From: Fretibacterium sp.
Lineage (GTDB): Bacteria; Synergistota; Synergistia; Synergistales; Aminobacteriaceae
Assembly: GCA_016280565.1 (NCBI GenBank)
Contig: JAEEGY010000170.1
Span: 1-11,066, forward strand
Direction: 5' to 3'
Length of the DNA stretch: 11,066 nt
This document shows positions 1 through 5,768 of this stretch, in pieces. The stretch's first letter is position 1; every line of letters begins with the position of its first letter. Under the pieces are notes generated by a model. That model ran no database searches. It was not told the origin of the DNA and saw only the letters and a program-made list of their open reading frames with translations. The position numbers were made by a program, and so were the translations under genes.

Positions 1-86
1 CAACCGCCGCACCAGCCGCAAACGAGTCGCCCAAGAAGAAGCCGGGTCGCCCCAGGAAGACAGCCGCAGGCAGCAAGGCAAAGTAA
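1..86 (+). CDS. C-terminal tail of a basic protein with AT-hook-like motif (5' truncated)
   Basis: The third reading frame is open from the window edge to a TAA at 84-86 and gives a 27-residue tail rich in Lys, Ala and Pro. It contains KKKPGRPRKT, where a GRP core between basic residues is the minimal AT-hook pattern that inserts into the minor groove of AT-rich DNA. Only the tail is visible, so the protein family cannot be named; a histone-like or nucleoid protein, or another nucleic-acid-binding protein with a basic extension, would fit. The next gene begins 16 bases after the stop with its own AGGAGG, so the two are probably co-transcribed. The frame is chosen because it is the one that ends just before that ribosome site; the other two frames run into the next gene without a stop here. 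Confidence 0.6.
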   Translation, partial: TAAPAANESPKKKPGRPRKTAAGSKAK

Positions 87-102
87 CAGGAGGAAACAGA
101 AC

Positions 103-384
103 ATGTCAGGTGAAGAATTCGAGCGCTGCGTTCAGGAAGCCGGGGAAAAAGATTACACAAATTTCCAATCCGGCATCGTGTTGCTGAGAAATCTGCGCCC
201 CATCATGGCAAAATACGGCCTCGCGACCAAAGAAACCCAGGACGCGCAGCTGGCTTCCCCTTCAGCCCAGGGGGTAGCTTCCCTTATGCAGTACAGCCCG
301 GCCAGCGAAGCCGCTGAAGTCCTTTATGTGGACGAGAAAGGACAAAAATTCGACGCCGTTATGGTCAAGTCGATGGGGTATTAA
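103..384 (+). CDS. small conserved-looking hypothetical protein, 93 aa
   Basis: I do not recognise this protein. The ATG at 103 has a perfect AGGAGG at 88-93 with 9 bases of spacing, which fixes the start well. The product is a soluble, mildly acidic protein without signal peptide or membrane segment. The first half is predicted to be helical (roughly residues 3-40), the middle is Ala/Ser/Gln-rich, and the end (residues 72-90) looks like two short strands around VLYVDEKGQKF. One cysteine (C9) is present and there is no metal-binding or catalytic motif I can see. It follows the basic AT-hook-tailed protein by 16 bases and is closed by a hairpin terminator at 412-442, so it is probably the last gene of that operon. 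It is a real gene by ribosome site, spacing and terminator; its function is unknown. Confidence 0.75.
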   Translation: MSGEEFERCVQEAGEKDYTNFQSGIVLLRNLRPIMAKYGLATKETQDAQLASPSAQGVASLMQYSPASEAAEVLYVDEKGQKFDAVMVKSMGY

Positions 385-411
385 CATTCAATATCATTAG
401 AGTAACGCAAA

Positions 412-450
412 ACGCCATTTCCCCGCGTACGGAAAATGGCGTATCTTATT
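412..450 (+). terminator. hairpin terminator, probably bidirectional
   Basis: ACGCCATTT (412-420) pairs with AAATGGCGT (434-442), giving a 9-bp stem; CC/GG inside the loop can add two more pairs past a bulged A. The plus side is followed by the T-rich ATCTTATT, and on the minus strand the stem runs directly into four T residues. It lies between the plus-strand small gene and the minus-strand tRNA, so it can end transcription from both sides. Confidence 0.7.
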
Positions 451-481
451 ATGAAAGGAGGCCGCCCTAAAGCTGCCTAAA

Positions 482-496
482 CCGGAGGCCGTCACT
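482..496. repeat. 15-bp copy of the tRNA-Arg anticodon arm
   Basis: CCGGAGGCCGTCACT here is identical to 604-618 inside the tRNA-Arg gene, in the same orientation. The copied segment covers the end of the D stem, the 5' strand of the anticodon stem and most of the anticodon loop. The flanks differ at once on both sides. A shorter third piece, GGAGGCCG, occurs at 457-464. It could be a remnant of an attachment site or a chance GC-rich match. Confidence 0.5.
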
Positions 497-564
497 TATG
501 AGGGAAACAACCTGTAAAATCCTCTCCCTTTTGAGTTTGGTAACCTCTGATGTATCAAGAATAA

Positions 565-640
565 TGGCGCGCCTGGGGCGATTCGAACGCCCGGCCTACG
601 GCTCCGGAGGCCGTCACTCTATCCACTGAGCTACAGGCGC
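565..640 (-). tRNA. tRNA-Arg (anticodon CCG)
   Basis: Read on the minus strand, all cloverleaf parts are present in 76 nt. The acceptor GCGCCTG (640-634) pairs fully with CAGGCGC (575-569), followed by discriminator G and an encoded CCA (567-565). The D arm is GCTC/GAGT with an AGTGGATA loop, ending in a G-T pair. The anticodon stem is ACGGC/GCCGT around the loop CTCCGGA, which places CCG at 607-605 to read the arginine codon CGG. The T arm is GGGCG-TTCGAAT-CGCCC. The type is assigned from the anticodon. The tRNA sits downstream of the minus-strand glycosyltransferase gene but has its own candidate -10 box. Confidence 0.97.
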
Positions 641-661
641 GCGCTCATCAAAGACTTAGAA

Positions 662-667
662 ACTATA
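662..667 (-). promoter_or_regulatory. candidate -10 box for the tRNA-Arg gene
   Basis: On the minus strand TATAGT (667-662) ends 21 bases before the tRNA 5' end, which would leave a short 5' leader for processing. The -35 region about 17 bases upstream is only T-rich, without a good TTGACA match, so this is a weak call. Confidence 0.35.
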
Positions 668-704
668 CCATAAACTCAGGAAAAATAAAAGGCTCTCTCC
701 CGCT

Positions 705-2408
705 TCAGTTTAACCGGTTGCTCAGAAGGACCATCCCGTTGGCCTCCTTTATGCTGTAAACGTCCTGGGGCAGGGGAGAGAGGGGCTGCTGGTTCTGGGC
801 GATCAGAAGGAAAGCGCGTTCCTTCTGGCTCCAGGTGTTGTGCAGGGCCGTGTCGCTCCGGATGAGCCCCCTGGAGGCGACACCAGGAAGTTGAGGGCTG
901 TTCACCAGGATGTAGTTGTGCAGGCTGTAGAAGTACAGCGAAGGACGGTGAACAGCGTACTGCATAACGGTGTCTTCGCGCTTTACGGCATCCCGGAGGG
1001 TGAGGCCGATGTCACGGAGGCCGCCCCGCTCGGCGGCGAGGTCAAACACTCCGGCCAGGGGCATGAGGCACAGCAGCACAATGACAGAGCCGTTGCGGGC
1101 CAGCTTTGCCATCTGTTGGGACCAGACGGCAAAGTCGCGGCTGCGCCGGGCGTAGTGCCAGGTGGCAAAGAGAAAGATCATGATGAAGAGGCCCCACGGC
1201 ACAAGGGAGAGCAGCGCGCCATGCAGAAGGGGAAACGCCTTCACGATGAGCGGGATGCCCGCCAGGATCAGCGGCACAAGGATGACGATGTTCAGCGCCA
1301 CGGCGATCTGGAGAGGACTGACCTCCGTGGGGCTATCCCCCGGGGCATCCGCCTCCAGCCAGCGGTCGAACGCCCCCCCGATCAACGTAGCCAGCGCGGG
1401 CACACAGGCCCCCAGGGCCAGCAGGTCCCCCATCAGGAGCGCAAAGAGCCCAAAGAAGAACGCCCACACCACCAGGAAGAACTCCGGGGTTGCCCCGCCT
1501 GCCCGAAGAGTAGCCAGGCTCCTGGGCGTGACCTCCCACACGGCACGGAGCAGGAACCCCGGCCAGGGGATCGTCCCCATCAGGAGGAAGGTCAGGACCA
1601 GCTTGCCGTTGGGGGCAAGGAACTTGGGAGACTCAAAGAACATAAAACGCAGAAGCATGGGGTTTTCCAGCCACTGCAGAAAAAGGTAAAACACCGCCCC
1701 CAGCAGGGAGATCGCTGCGGCGGGCCACCAGCTCACACAGGCCTTCAGCGTCCCAAAGCGGCGTGTCAGTGCCGAGAAGAACAGGAGTGCCAGCCACGGC
1801 AGGAGGAGCCCCTCCGGCCCGTGGATAATGAAGGCGGCCAGGGACGCCGCGTGAGCCACCACGGCCCATCGCCGCGCCTCCCGCTCAGAGGTATGCTGGC
1901 CTACGCGGACGAAGGCCGCCATGACGAGCCCCATACAGCAGGCGTACAGCGCGTGAGAGGTTGCTATCTGGGAGACGGCAAAGCCCAGCGTCATGCTTGC
2001 GGAGACGGAGACGGTCAGCCAGGTCCTGCGCCTCCAAAGAGGCGTCCCACTTTGTCTCACGGCCAGGACGGCGGTGAGGGCCATCCCCAGCCCCGCCAGC
2101 GCCGGCCAGAATCGCACGGAGAACTCTCCCCAGCCAAAGAGGGCGAGGGAGATGGAGGAGAGCCACCACGTCCCCAGAGCCTTGCCCGCGCAGATGGTGT
2201 CCCCCACGCGGGGCAGGAAGTATCCTCCTCGGGCAAGCATCGTCAGGGGGATAGAGGCGTTCACTCCTTCAATGGGGTCCAACAGGCCGTGGTCGCCAAT
2301 TCCACGGAAGTATAGATAGAAGAGCAGCCCCAGGAACAGCAGGGGCTTTTTGTTGCTGAAGAGAAAACGGAGGGAAGAATGTCCCTTTTTAGAATCGTCT
2401 TTTTGCAT
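705..2408 (-). CDS. integral-membrane glycosyltransferase of the PMT/ArnT (GT-C) superfamily
   Basis: The 567-residue product is a polytopic membrane protein with about 11-13 hydrophobic segments, as in GT-C enzymes that move a sugar from a lipid-phosphate carrier to lipid A, protein or another glycan. The first outer loop has the family pattern: LLDPIEG with D44 and E47 where the catalytic acidic pair is expected, then GGYFLPRVGD and a Lys (K76) where relatives have a KPP motif. HGPEGLLLP (residues 196-204) matches the conserved GP-LLLP helix. PP after the loop lysine is replaced by AL, so the substrate site may differ. The ATG at 2408 has a purine-rich AGGAGGGAGAGG 8-14 bases upstream. The substrate cannot be read from sequence and no glycan-pathway neighbour is present. 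A long open frame on the other strand is a shadow of this gene. Confidence 0.8.
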   Translation of the reverse strand: MQKDDSKKGHSSLRFLFSNKKPLLFLGLLFYLYFRGIGDHGLLDPIEGVNASIPLTMLARGGYFLPRVGDTICAGKALGTWWLSSISLALFGWGEFSVRFWPALAGLGMALTAVLAVRQSGTPLWRRRTWLTVSVSASMTLGFAVSQIATSHALYACCMGLVMAAFVRVGQHTSEREARRWAVVAHAASLAAFIIHGPEGLLLPWLALLFFSALTRRFGTLKACVSWWPAAAISLLGAVFYLFLQWLENPMLLRFMFFESPKFLAPNGKLVLTFLLMGTIPWPGFLLRAVWEVTPRSLATLRAGGATPEFFLVVWAFFFGLFALLMGDLLALGACVPALATLIGGAFDRWLEADAPGDSPTEVSPLQIAVALNIVILVPLILAGIPLIVKAFPLLHGALLSLVPWGLFIMIFLFATWHYARRSRDFAVWSQQMAKLARNGSVIVLLCLMPLAGVFDLAAERGGLRDIGLTLRDAVKREDTVMQYAVHRPSLYFYSLHNYILVNSPQLPGVASRGLIRSDTALHNTWSQKERAFLLIAQNQQPLSPLPQDVYSIKEANGMVLLSNRLN

Positions 2409-2444
2409 AAAAGTTGCCTCTCCCTCCTGCTAAATTCTATCCTA

Positions 2445-2450
2445 ATTATA
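2445..2450 (-). promoter_or_regulatory. candidate -10 box for the glycosyltransferase gene
   Basis: A perfect TATAAT lies on the minus strand (2450-2445), 36 bases before the start codon. No convincing -35 element is found 16-18 bases upstream, where an inverted repeat (GGAGGA at 2462-2467 against TCCTCC at 2474-2479) occupies the space. The site may need an activator or may be fortuitous. Confidence 0.45.
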
Positions 2451-2587
2451 CAACAAATTGCGGAGGAACGCTTCTCCTCCATCCTCCGTTCTTCCGCGGC
2501 GGGCATCCTGAAATAATGGTCTCTAGGCCCTTTTGCCGCTCTCCGCGAGTGAGGAGAACAAATCTGCCGCTTAATCCACGCCTCCTC

Positions 2588-2616
2588 TTGACAGAATGCG
2601 GCAAAGACGGTATCTT
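2588..2616 (+). promoter_or_regulatory. strong sigma-70-type promoter of the cold-shock gene
   Basis: A perfect TTGACA (2588-2593) is followed after exactly 17 bases by TATCTT (2611-2616). Transcription should begin near 2623, leaving a 5' leader of about 45 nt before the start at 2671. An upstream in-frame ATG at 2596 lies between the two boxes and cannot be in this transcript, which supports the shorter protein. Confidence 0.85.
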
Positions 2617-2670
2617 ATCAATAACGCCGCCTCGGGTGGCAATTTTCTTTGTTTTAGGAGGCTTTTTTTA

Positions 2671-2874
2671 ATGGCTCAGGGTACCGTAAAGTGGTTTAAC
2701 GAGAGCAAGGGGTATGGTTTCATCACGGCTGACGAGGGTAAAGACGTCTTCGTCCACTATAGCGCCATTCAGGGCGAGGGCTTCAAGACTCTCAATGAGG
2801 GCCAGAAGGTCTCCTTCGATATCGTGAACGGCGAGAAAGGCCCCCAGGCTGCTAACGTGGTGAAACTGTCGTAA
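2671..2874 (+). CDS. csp: cold-shock protein (CspA family), 67 aa
   Basis: This is a full-length single cold-shock domain, a five-stranded OB-fold that binds single-stranded RNA and DNA and melts RNA structure in the cytoplasm. RNP1 is KGYGFIT (residues 13-19) and RNP2 is VFVHY (26-30), with the usual aromatic residues W8, F9, Y15, F17, F27 and H29. The size matches the family norm of 65-70 residues. The start at 2671 has AGGAGG at 2656-2661 with 9 bases of spacing; a longer reading from 2596 would begin inside the promoter. The gene is monocistronic, with its own strong promoter and a strong terminator. The leader is short, unlike the long thermosensor leader of E. coli cspA, so constitutive high expression is as likely as cold induction. 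Confidence 0.97.
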   Translation: MAQGTVKWFNESKGYGFITADEGKDVFVHYSAIQGEGFKTLNEGQKVSFDIVNGEKGPQAANVVKLS

Positions 2875-2912
2875 CCTTACTCTTTTATCATCTGAAGTCA
2901 CTTTACAAGCAG

Positions 2913-2946
2913 AAATGAGGTCTCACAAAGGAGACCTCATTTTTTT
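2913..2946 (+). terminator. rho-independent terminator of the cold-shock gene
   Basis: AAATGAGGTCTC (2913-2924) and GAGACCTCATTT (2931-2942) form a perfect 12-bp stem with a 6-base loop (ACAAAG), followed by a T run through 2946. It is the best terminator in the window. An open frame that starts with the ATG at 2915 inside this hairpin is not a believable start. Confidence 0.95.
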
Positions 2947-2980
2947 ACCGGCCGGGGAAGAAGGAAGAAGAGAGAAACTG

Positions 2981-3634
2981 ATGCAGACAGAAAAAATAGA
3001 GATCGATAACAGCGGGCAGGGGATCAGCCAGGCGTTGGAGGAGGCCGAACGGTTTGCCGCCTCCATGGAGCTAAACAAAAAGGGCCGCTTTCATCTGCGT
3101 CTGCTGGTTGAGGAGGCGCTGGGGATGGTACGGGCCGTCGCCGGCGAGTTTAAGGCGACGTTCTGGCTGGAGTGGCGGGATTCCATCTTCAGGTGGTCGA
3201 ACAGTGGCACCTGCGCCCTTCATATTGAAGCCAGGGCGGACCTCAATTACCCGGGAAGGAGGGAGTTCCTCTCCCTCTCGACGGAAGGGCGAAACACCGC
3301 GCCGCGTGGTGTCATGGAAAAGATACGCGAGCTTGTCGAGGCTGGGCTGTACGGAATGGAGGAAAGCCTGAAGTTCCAGACGGAGTACGGGGCGGGAATC
3401 CTGGACTACGGGACGCTTGGCATGGTGGACGGGGGGATGTCCCAGGTCCTCTATTCCTGGTCCATGCAGAAATATAAGGAGGGCGTGGCCGGGACAAAGA
3501 CGGGAGACGAGGTTGCGGCCGAGGCCTGGGACGAGCTGGAGAAATCCGTCATTGCCAATATCGCGAACGAAGTGCGCGTAGGCGTCCGCAAGGGCAGTGT
3601 GGAGCTGGTTATTGTCAAAGAATTTGAACGGTAA
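2981..3634 (+). CDS. divergent GHKL/anti-sigma-kinase-like protein, 217 aa
   Basis: The family call rests on context and a weak match. Residues 36-50 (RFHLRLLVEEALGMV) look like the N-box helix of RsbW/SpoIIAB-type kinases, which normally read VEEALTNA; the acidic pair E44-E45 is there but the Mg-binding Asn is Met49. The last strand, ELVIVKEF, resembles the end of that fold. No DxGxG or GxGL nucleotide-binding box is visible, and about 70 residues in the middle (100-170, helical, Gly-rich) are extra compared with the 140-160 residues of RsbW. It lies 23 bases before a STAS protein and a PP2C phosphatase, the expected partners. If correct, it would bind the STAS partner without being a normal ATP-dependent kinase. 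The start at 2981 is chosen because the longer frame starts inside the terminator; its ribosome site is weak (AAGGAAGAAG, 2961-2970). No clear promoter is seen after the terminator. Confidence 0.55.
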   Translation: MQTEKIEIDNSGQGISQALEEAERFAASMELNKKGRFHLRLLVEEALGMVRAVAGEFKATFWLEWRDSIFRWSNSGTCALHIEARADLNYPGRREFLSLSTEGRNTAPRGVMEKIRELVEAGLYGMEESLKFQTEYGAGILDYGTLGMVDGGMSQVLYSWSMQKYKEGVAGTKTGDEVAAEAWDELEKSVIANIANEVRVGVRKGSVELVIVKEFER

Positions 3635-3657
3635 TCCCCCTGATGGAGGTTAGTGGA

Positions 3658-3957
3658 ATGAAGATTGATAAGACGCAGAAGGGCGCGGAGCTGACGGTAG
3701 CGCTGGAGGGCAGGCTGGACACGGTGACGGCTCCGGAGCTTGAGGCCTCGCTGGGCGAGCTGGCCGGCGTGACGAAGCTGATTATCGACATGGCAAAGCT
3801 GGTTTACGTTTCCTCCGCCGGGCTTCGCGTGCTGCTGGCCGCACAGAAAAAAATGGACGGGAATGGCGGCAGCATGACGGTGAGGAACGCGAACGAGGAG
3901 ATAAAGGAAATTTTTGAGGTGACAGGGTTTGATGAGATCCTGACCATTGAGGCGTAG
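3658..3957 (+). CDS. STAS-domain anti-sigma factor antagonist (RsbV/SpoIIAA type)
   Basis: A single STAS domain of 99 residues, the normal size. Typical elements in order are EGRLDTVTAPELE (17-29), a strand LIIDMAKL (41-48) and the signature YVSSAGLRVLL (50-60). Ser53, in the SSAGL turn, is the expected phosphorylation site by comparison with RsbV; D44 ends the preceding strand. In this family the unphosphorylated form binds an anti-sigma kinase and releases a sigma factor or other target. The start at 3658 has GGAGG at 3645-3649 with 8 bases of spacing; the in-frame ATG at 3643 overlaps that site and is unlikely. The gene sits between the GHKL-like protein and the PP2C phosphatase, whose start follows by 2 bases, so phosphatase and substrate are probably made together. 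Confidence 0.9.
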   Translation: MKIDKTQKGAELTVALEGRLDTVTAPELEASLGELAGVTKLIIDMAKLVYVSSAGLRVLLAAQKKMDGNGGSMTVRNANEEIKEIFEVTGFDEILTIEA

Positions 3958-3959
3958 GG

Positions 3960-5609
3960 GTGGCGGTTTTGCCTATGCGGTTCCGGTCAAAACTCACAGT
4001 TCAGATACTCACGGGGGTCGTTGTGGCGTTCGCAGTCCTCTGCGGGCTCGTGAGCTATATCGGTTATTGTGAATTCACGGAGGCTCTGGAGGACCAGTAC
4101 GAGGCCAGGGCCTACAGCACAGCGCGTACGGCGGAGACTTTTATCACGCCGGGGTTCCTGTCGTCTGTGGACCTGCTGTCCCCGGAGTGGCGGGCAAAAT
4201 ACGACAGGATCCGGGGAGAATGGCAGCGTCTGGCGAACACGCAGGGGGCTACGTTCATTTATCTCTACCGGAAGCTGGACCGTGGGTATGAGCGCTTCAG
4301 CGTCGTGATGAGCGTGATGAACTCGTCCGCGCCTTACACGGTCTTTGCCAGCGGCAGCGTCCTTGACAATATGCCCGAGATCTACCAGCCCGCCTACAAG
4401 AAAATCTATGAGGACGAGGATGCTGACCGTGCGGTGGTGACGGTCTACCGGGAGGAGTTTGGTTCGGACGAGTTCAAATCCGGGGATCACATCACGGTCC
4501 TCCTCCCCATCCGGGACGCTCAGGGCGGCGTGCGGGCCGTCCTGGGGGTGGAGCGGCAGATGCAGGAACTACAGAACGTCCGCAGAACCTATGTGCGCGA
4601 TGTACTGTTGACCACGGCAACCCTCCTGCTGGTGGCGCTGCTCCTTTATGGCTGGTATCTGAACCGGCGTCTGCTGAACCCAATTGAGAAGATCGCCAGC
4701 GAGGCCCTGCGTTTTGCGCGGGAAAACACGCATCCGTCCGTCCCGCTGCGGCAGAGCATCACAGGTTCGGATGAGATTGGCCAACTGGCCCGGACCATCG
4801 ACCAGATGGAGATCGACATCCGGGACTACATCGAGGACCTCACCCGCATCACCAGGGAGAAGGAGCAGATCCAGGCGGAGCTGAACGTCGCCACGCAGAT
4901 CCAGGCGGATATGCTGCCGCGAAAGTTCCCGCCGTTCCCGGAGCGGAAGGAGTTTGCCCTCTACGCCACCATGACTCCGGCCAAGGAGGTGGGCGGGGAC
5001 TTCTACGACTTCTTCCTGATTGATGATGACCACCTGGCGCTGGTGATTGCCGACGTGTCCGGCAAGGGCGTCCCGGCGGCGCTGTTCATGGTGATTGCCA
5101 AGACGCTCATTAAAAACCGGGCTGCTATGGGCGGCTCTCCCGCGGAGATCCTGGGAACTGTGAACAATCAGCTCTGCGACGGCAACGAGGCGGGGCTCTT
5201 TGTGACGGTGTGGCTGGGGATTTTAGAGATCTCGACGGGGAAGATCGCCGCGGCCAACGCGGGGCATGAGTACCCGGCCGTCAAACGCGCGGACGGGGTC
5301 TGGAATCTGATGAAAGCAAAGCACAGCCCCGCCGTCGCGGTGCGCGAGGGATTGGCATTCCGCGAATCGGAGTTTGAACTGCGCCCCGGCGACAGCCTCT
5401 ACCTCTACACGGACGGCGTGGCGGAGGCCACAAACGCTGAAAATGAACTCTACGGTACGGCCCGTATGATTGAGGCACTGAACCGCCACGCGGACGAGCC
5501 GGTGGAGCAACTTCTCCCGTCCATGAAGAGCGAGGTGGACGCTTTCGTGGGGGAGGCGCCGCAGTTTGACGACATCACCATGGTGACTCTGCGATATTTT
5601 GGGGGATAA
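3960..5609 (+). CDS. membrane sensor phosphatase: extracytoplasmic domain-HAMP-SpoIIE/PP2C
   Basis: This protein likely senses a signal outside the membrane and dephosphorylates the STAS protein encoded just upstream. Domains (numbered from 3960): membrane helix 1 at about 13-33, an extracytoplasmic region 36-210 that resembles a Cache-type sensor, membrane helix 2 at 213-232, HAMP at 233-290, a coiled linker 290-320, and a SpoIIE/PP2C domain 325-547. All metal-binding acids appear present: GGDFYDFF (345-352), ADVSGKGVPAALFM (364-377), LYTDGVAEAT (482-491) and FDDITMVTLRY (536-546). The longest frame starts with GTG at 3960 (GAGG at 3949-3952, 7 bases away); an ATG at 3975 gives the typical MRFRSKL start and is equally possible. 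Spacing to the STAS gene implies translational coupling. The next promoter overlaps its stop codon. Confidence 0.93.
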   Translation: MAVLPMRFRSKLTVQILTGVVVAFAVLCGLVSYIGYCEFTEALEDQYEARAYSTARTAETFITPGFLSSVDLLSPEWRAKYDRIRGEWQRLANTQGATFIYLYRKLDRGYERFSVVMSVMNSSAPYTVFASGSVLDNMPEIYQPAYKKIYEDEDADRAVVTVYREEFGSDEFKSGDHITVLLPIRDAQGGVRAVLGVERQMQELQNVRRTYVRDVLLTTATLLLVALLLYGWYLNRRLLNPIEKIASEALRFARENTHPSVPLRQSITGSDEIGQLARTIDQMEIDIRDYIEDLTRITREKEQIQAELNVATQIQADMLPRKFPPFPERKEFALYATMTPAKEVGGDFYDFFLIDDDHLALVIADVSGKGVPAALFMVIAKTLIKNRAAMGGSPAEILGTVNNQLCDGNEAGLFVTVWLGILEISTGKIAAANAGHEYPAVKRADGVWNLMKAKHSPAVAVREGLAFRESEFELRPGDSLYLYTDGVAEATNAENELYGTARMIEALNRHADEPVEQLLPSMKSEVDAFVGEAPQFDDITMVTLRYFGG

Positions 5610-5638
5610 TTGGCACTTTGGGCAGATAGTGGTAAGAT
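5610..5638 (+). promoter_or_regulatory. promoter for the CheV-type gene
   Basis: TTGGCA (5610-5615) and TAAGAT (5633-5638) are separated by exactly 17 bases, with the -35 box starting immediately after the phosphatase stop codon. Transcription would start near 5645. A sigma-54 reading of TTGGCAC...GGGC was checked, but the GG-GC distance is 8 bases rather than 10. Confidence 0.7.
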
Positions 5639-5644
5639 ATTAGG

Positions 5645-5768
5645 AGATCGTGGCGCCCGTGTAGCGGGTTCTATCCGGCCCACATAGGAGGGGCTCAGGG
5701 GAGCAGGTGCCCTGGAGGTACTTTCCCCCTCTTGAGCTTCAATTTGAGGGGAGAACGGGGGAGTCTTC
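5645..5768 (+). promoter_or_regulatory. structured 5' leader of the CheV-type gene
   Basis: About 124 nt separate the predicted start of transcription from the GTG at 5769, and the region is rich in self-complementary segments. CCCG/CGGG (5656-5659 with 5665-5668) lies within an outer GTGG/CCAC pair (5650-5653 with 5680-5683). GCTC/GAGC (5693-5696 with 5701-5704) forms a small hairpin. CCCCTC (5726-5731) pairs with GAGGGG (5746-5751), with TTGA/TCAA inside. The same C run could instead pair with the GGGGG of the ribosome site (5757-5761). No known riboswitch consensus is recognisable. Regulation by this leader is an inference. Confidence 0.4.

Noticed and set aside
840..2315. Long plus-strand open frame (491 codons) opposite the glycosyltransferase
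   Set aside because: Its composition is Gly, Arg, Pro, Gln and His-rich, it shows no domain, and it mirrors a membrane protein with clear family motifs on the other strand. It is a GC-driven shadow.
2596..2670. 25-residue N-terminal extension of the cold-shock protein
   Set aside because: The ATG at 2596 is between the -35 and -10 boxes, and the ATG at 2671 has a perfect ribosome site and gives the normal family length.
2915..2980. 22-residue N-terminal extension of the GHKL-like protein
   Set aside because: It would begin inside the stem of the cold-shock terminator and has no ribosome site.
5610..5625. Sigma-54 promoter (TTGGCAC...GGGC) upstream of the CheV-type gene
   Set aside because: The GG and GC elements are 8 bases apart instead of 10, while a sigma-70 pair with 17-base spacing fits better.
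5655..5685. c-di-GMP-I riboswitch fragment or T-arm-like remnant (GTAGCGGGTTCTATCC)
   Set aside because: It resembles one helix of the riboswitch, but the other conserved half is missing upstream; as a tRNA T arm its stem does not pair.
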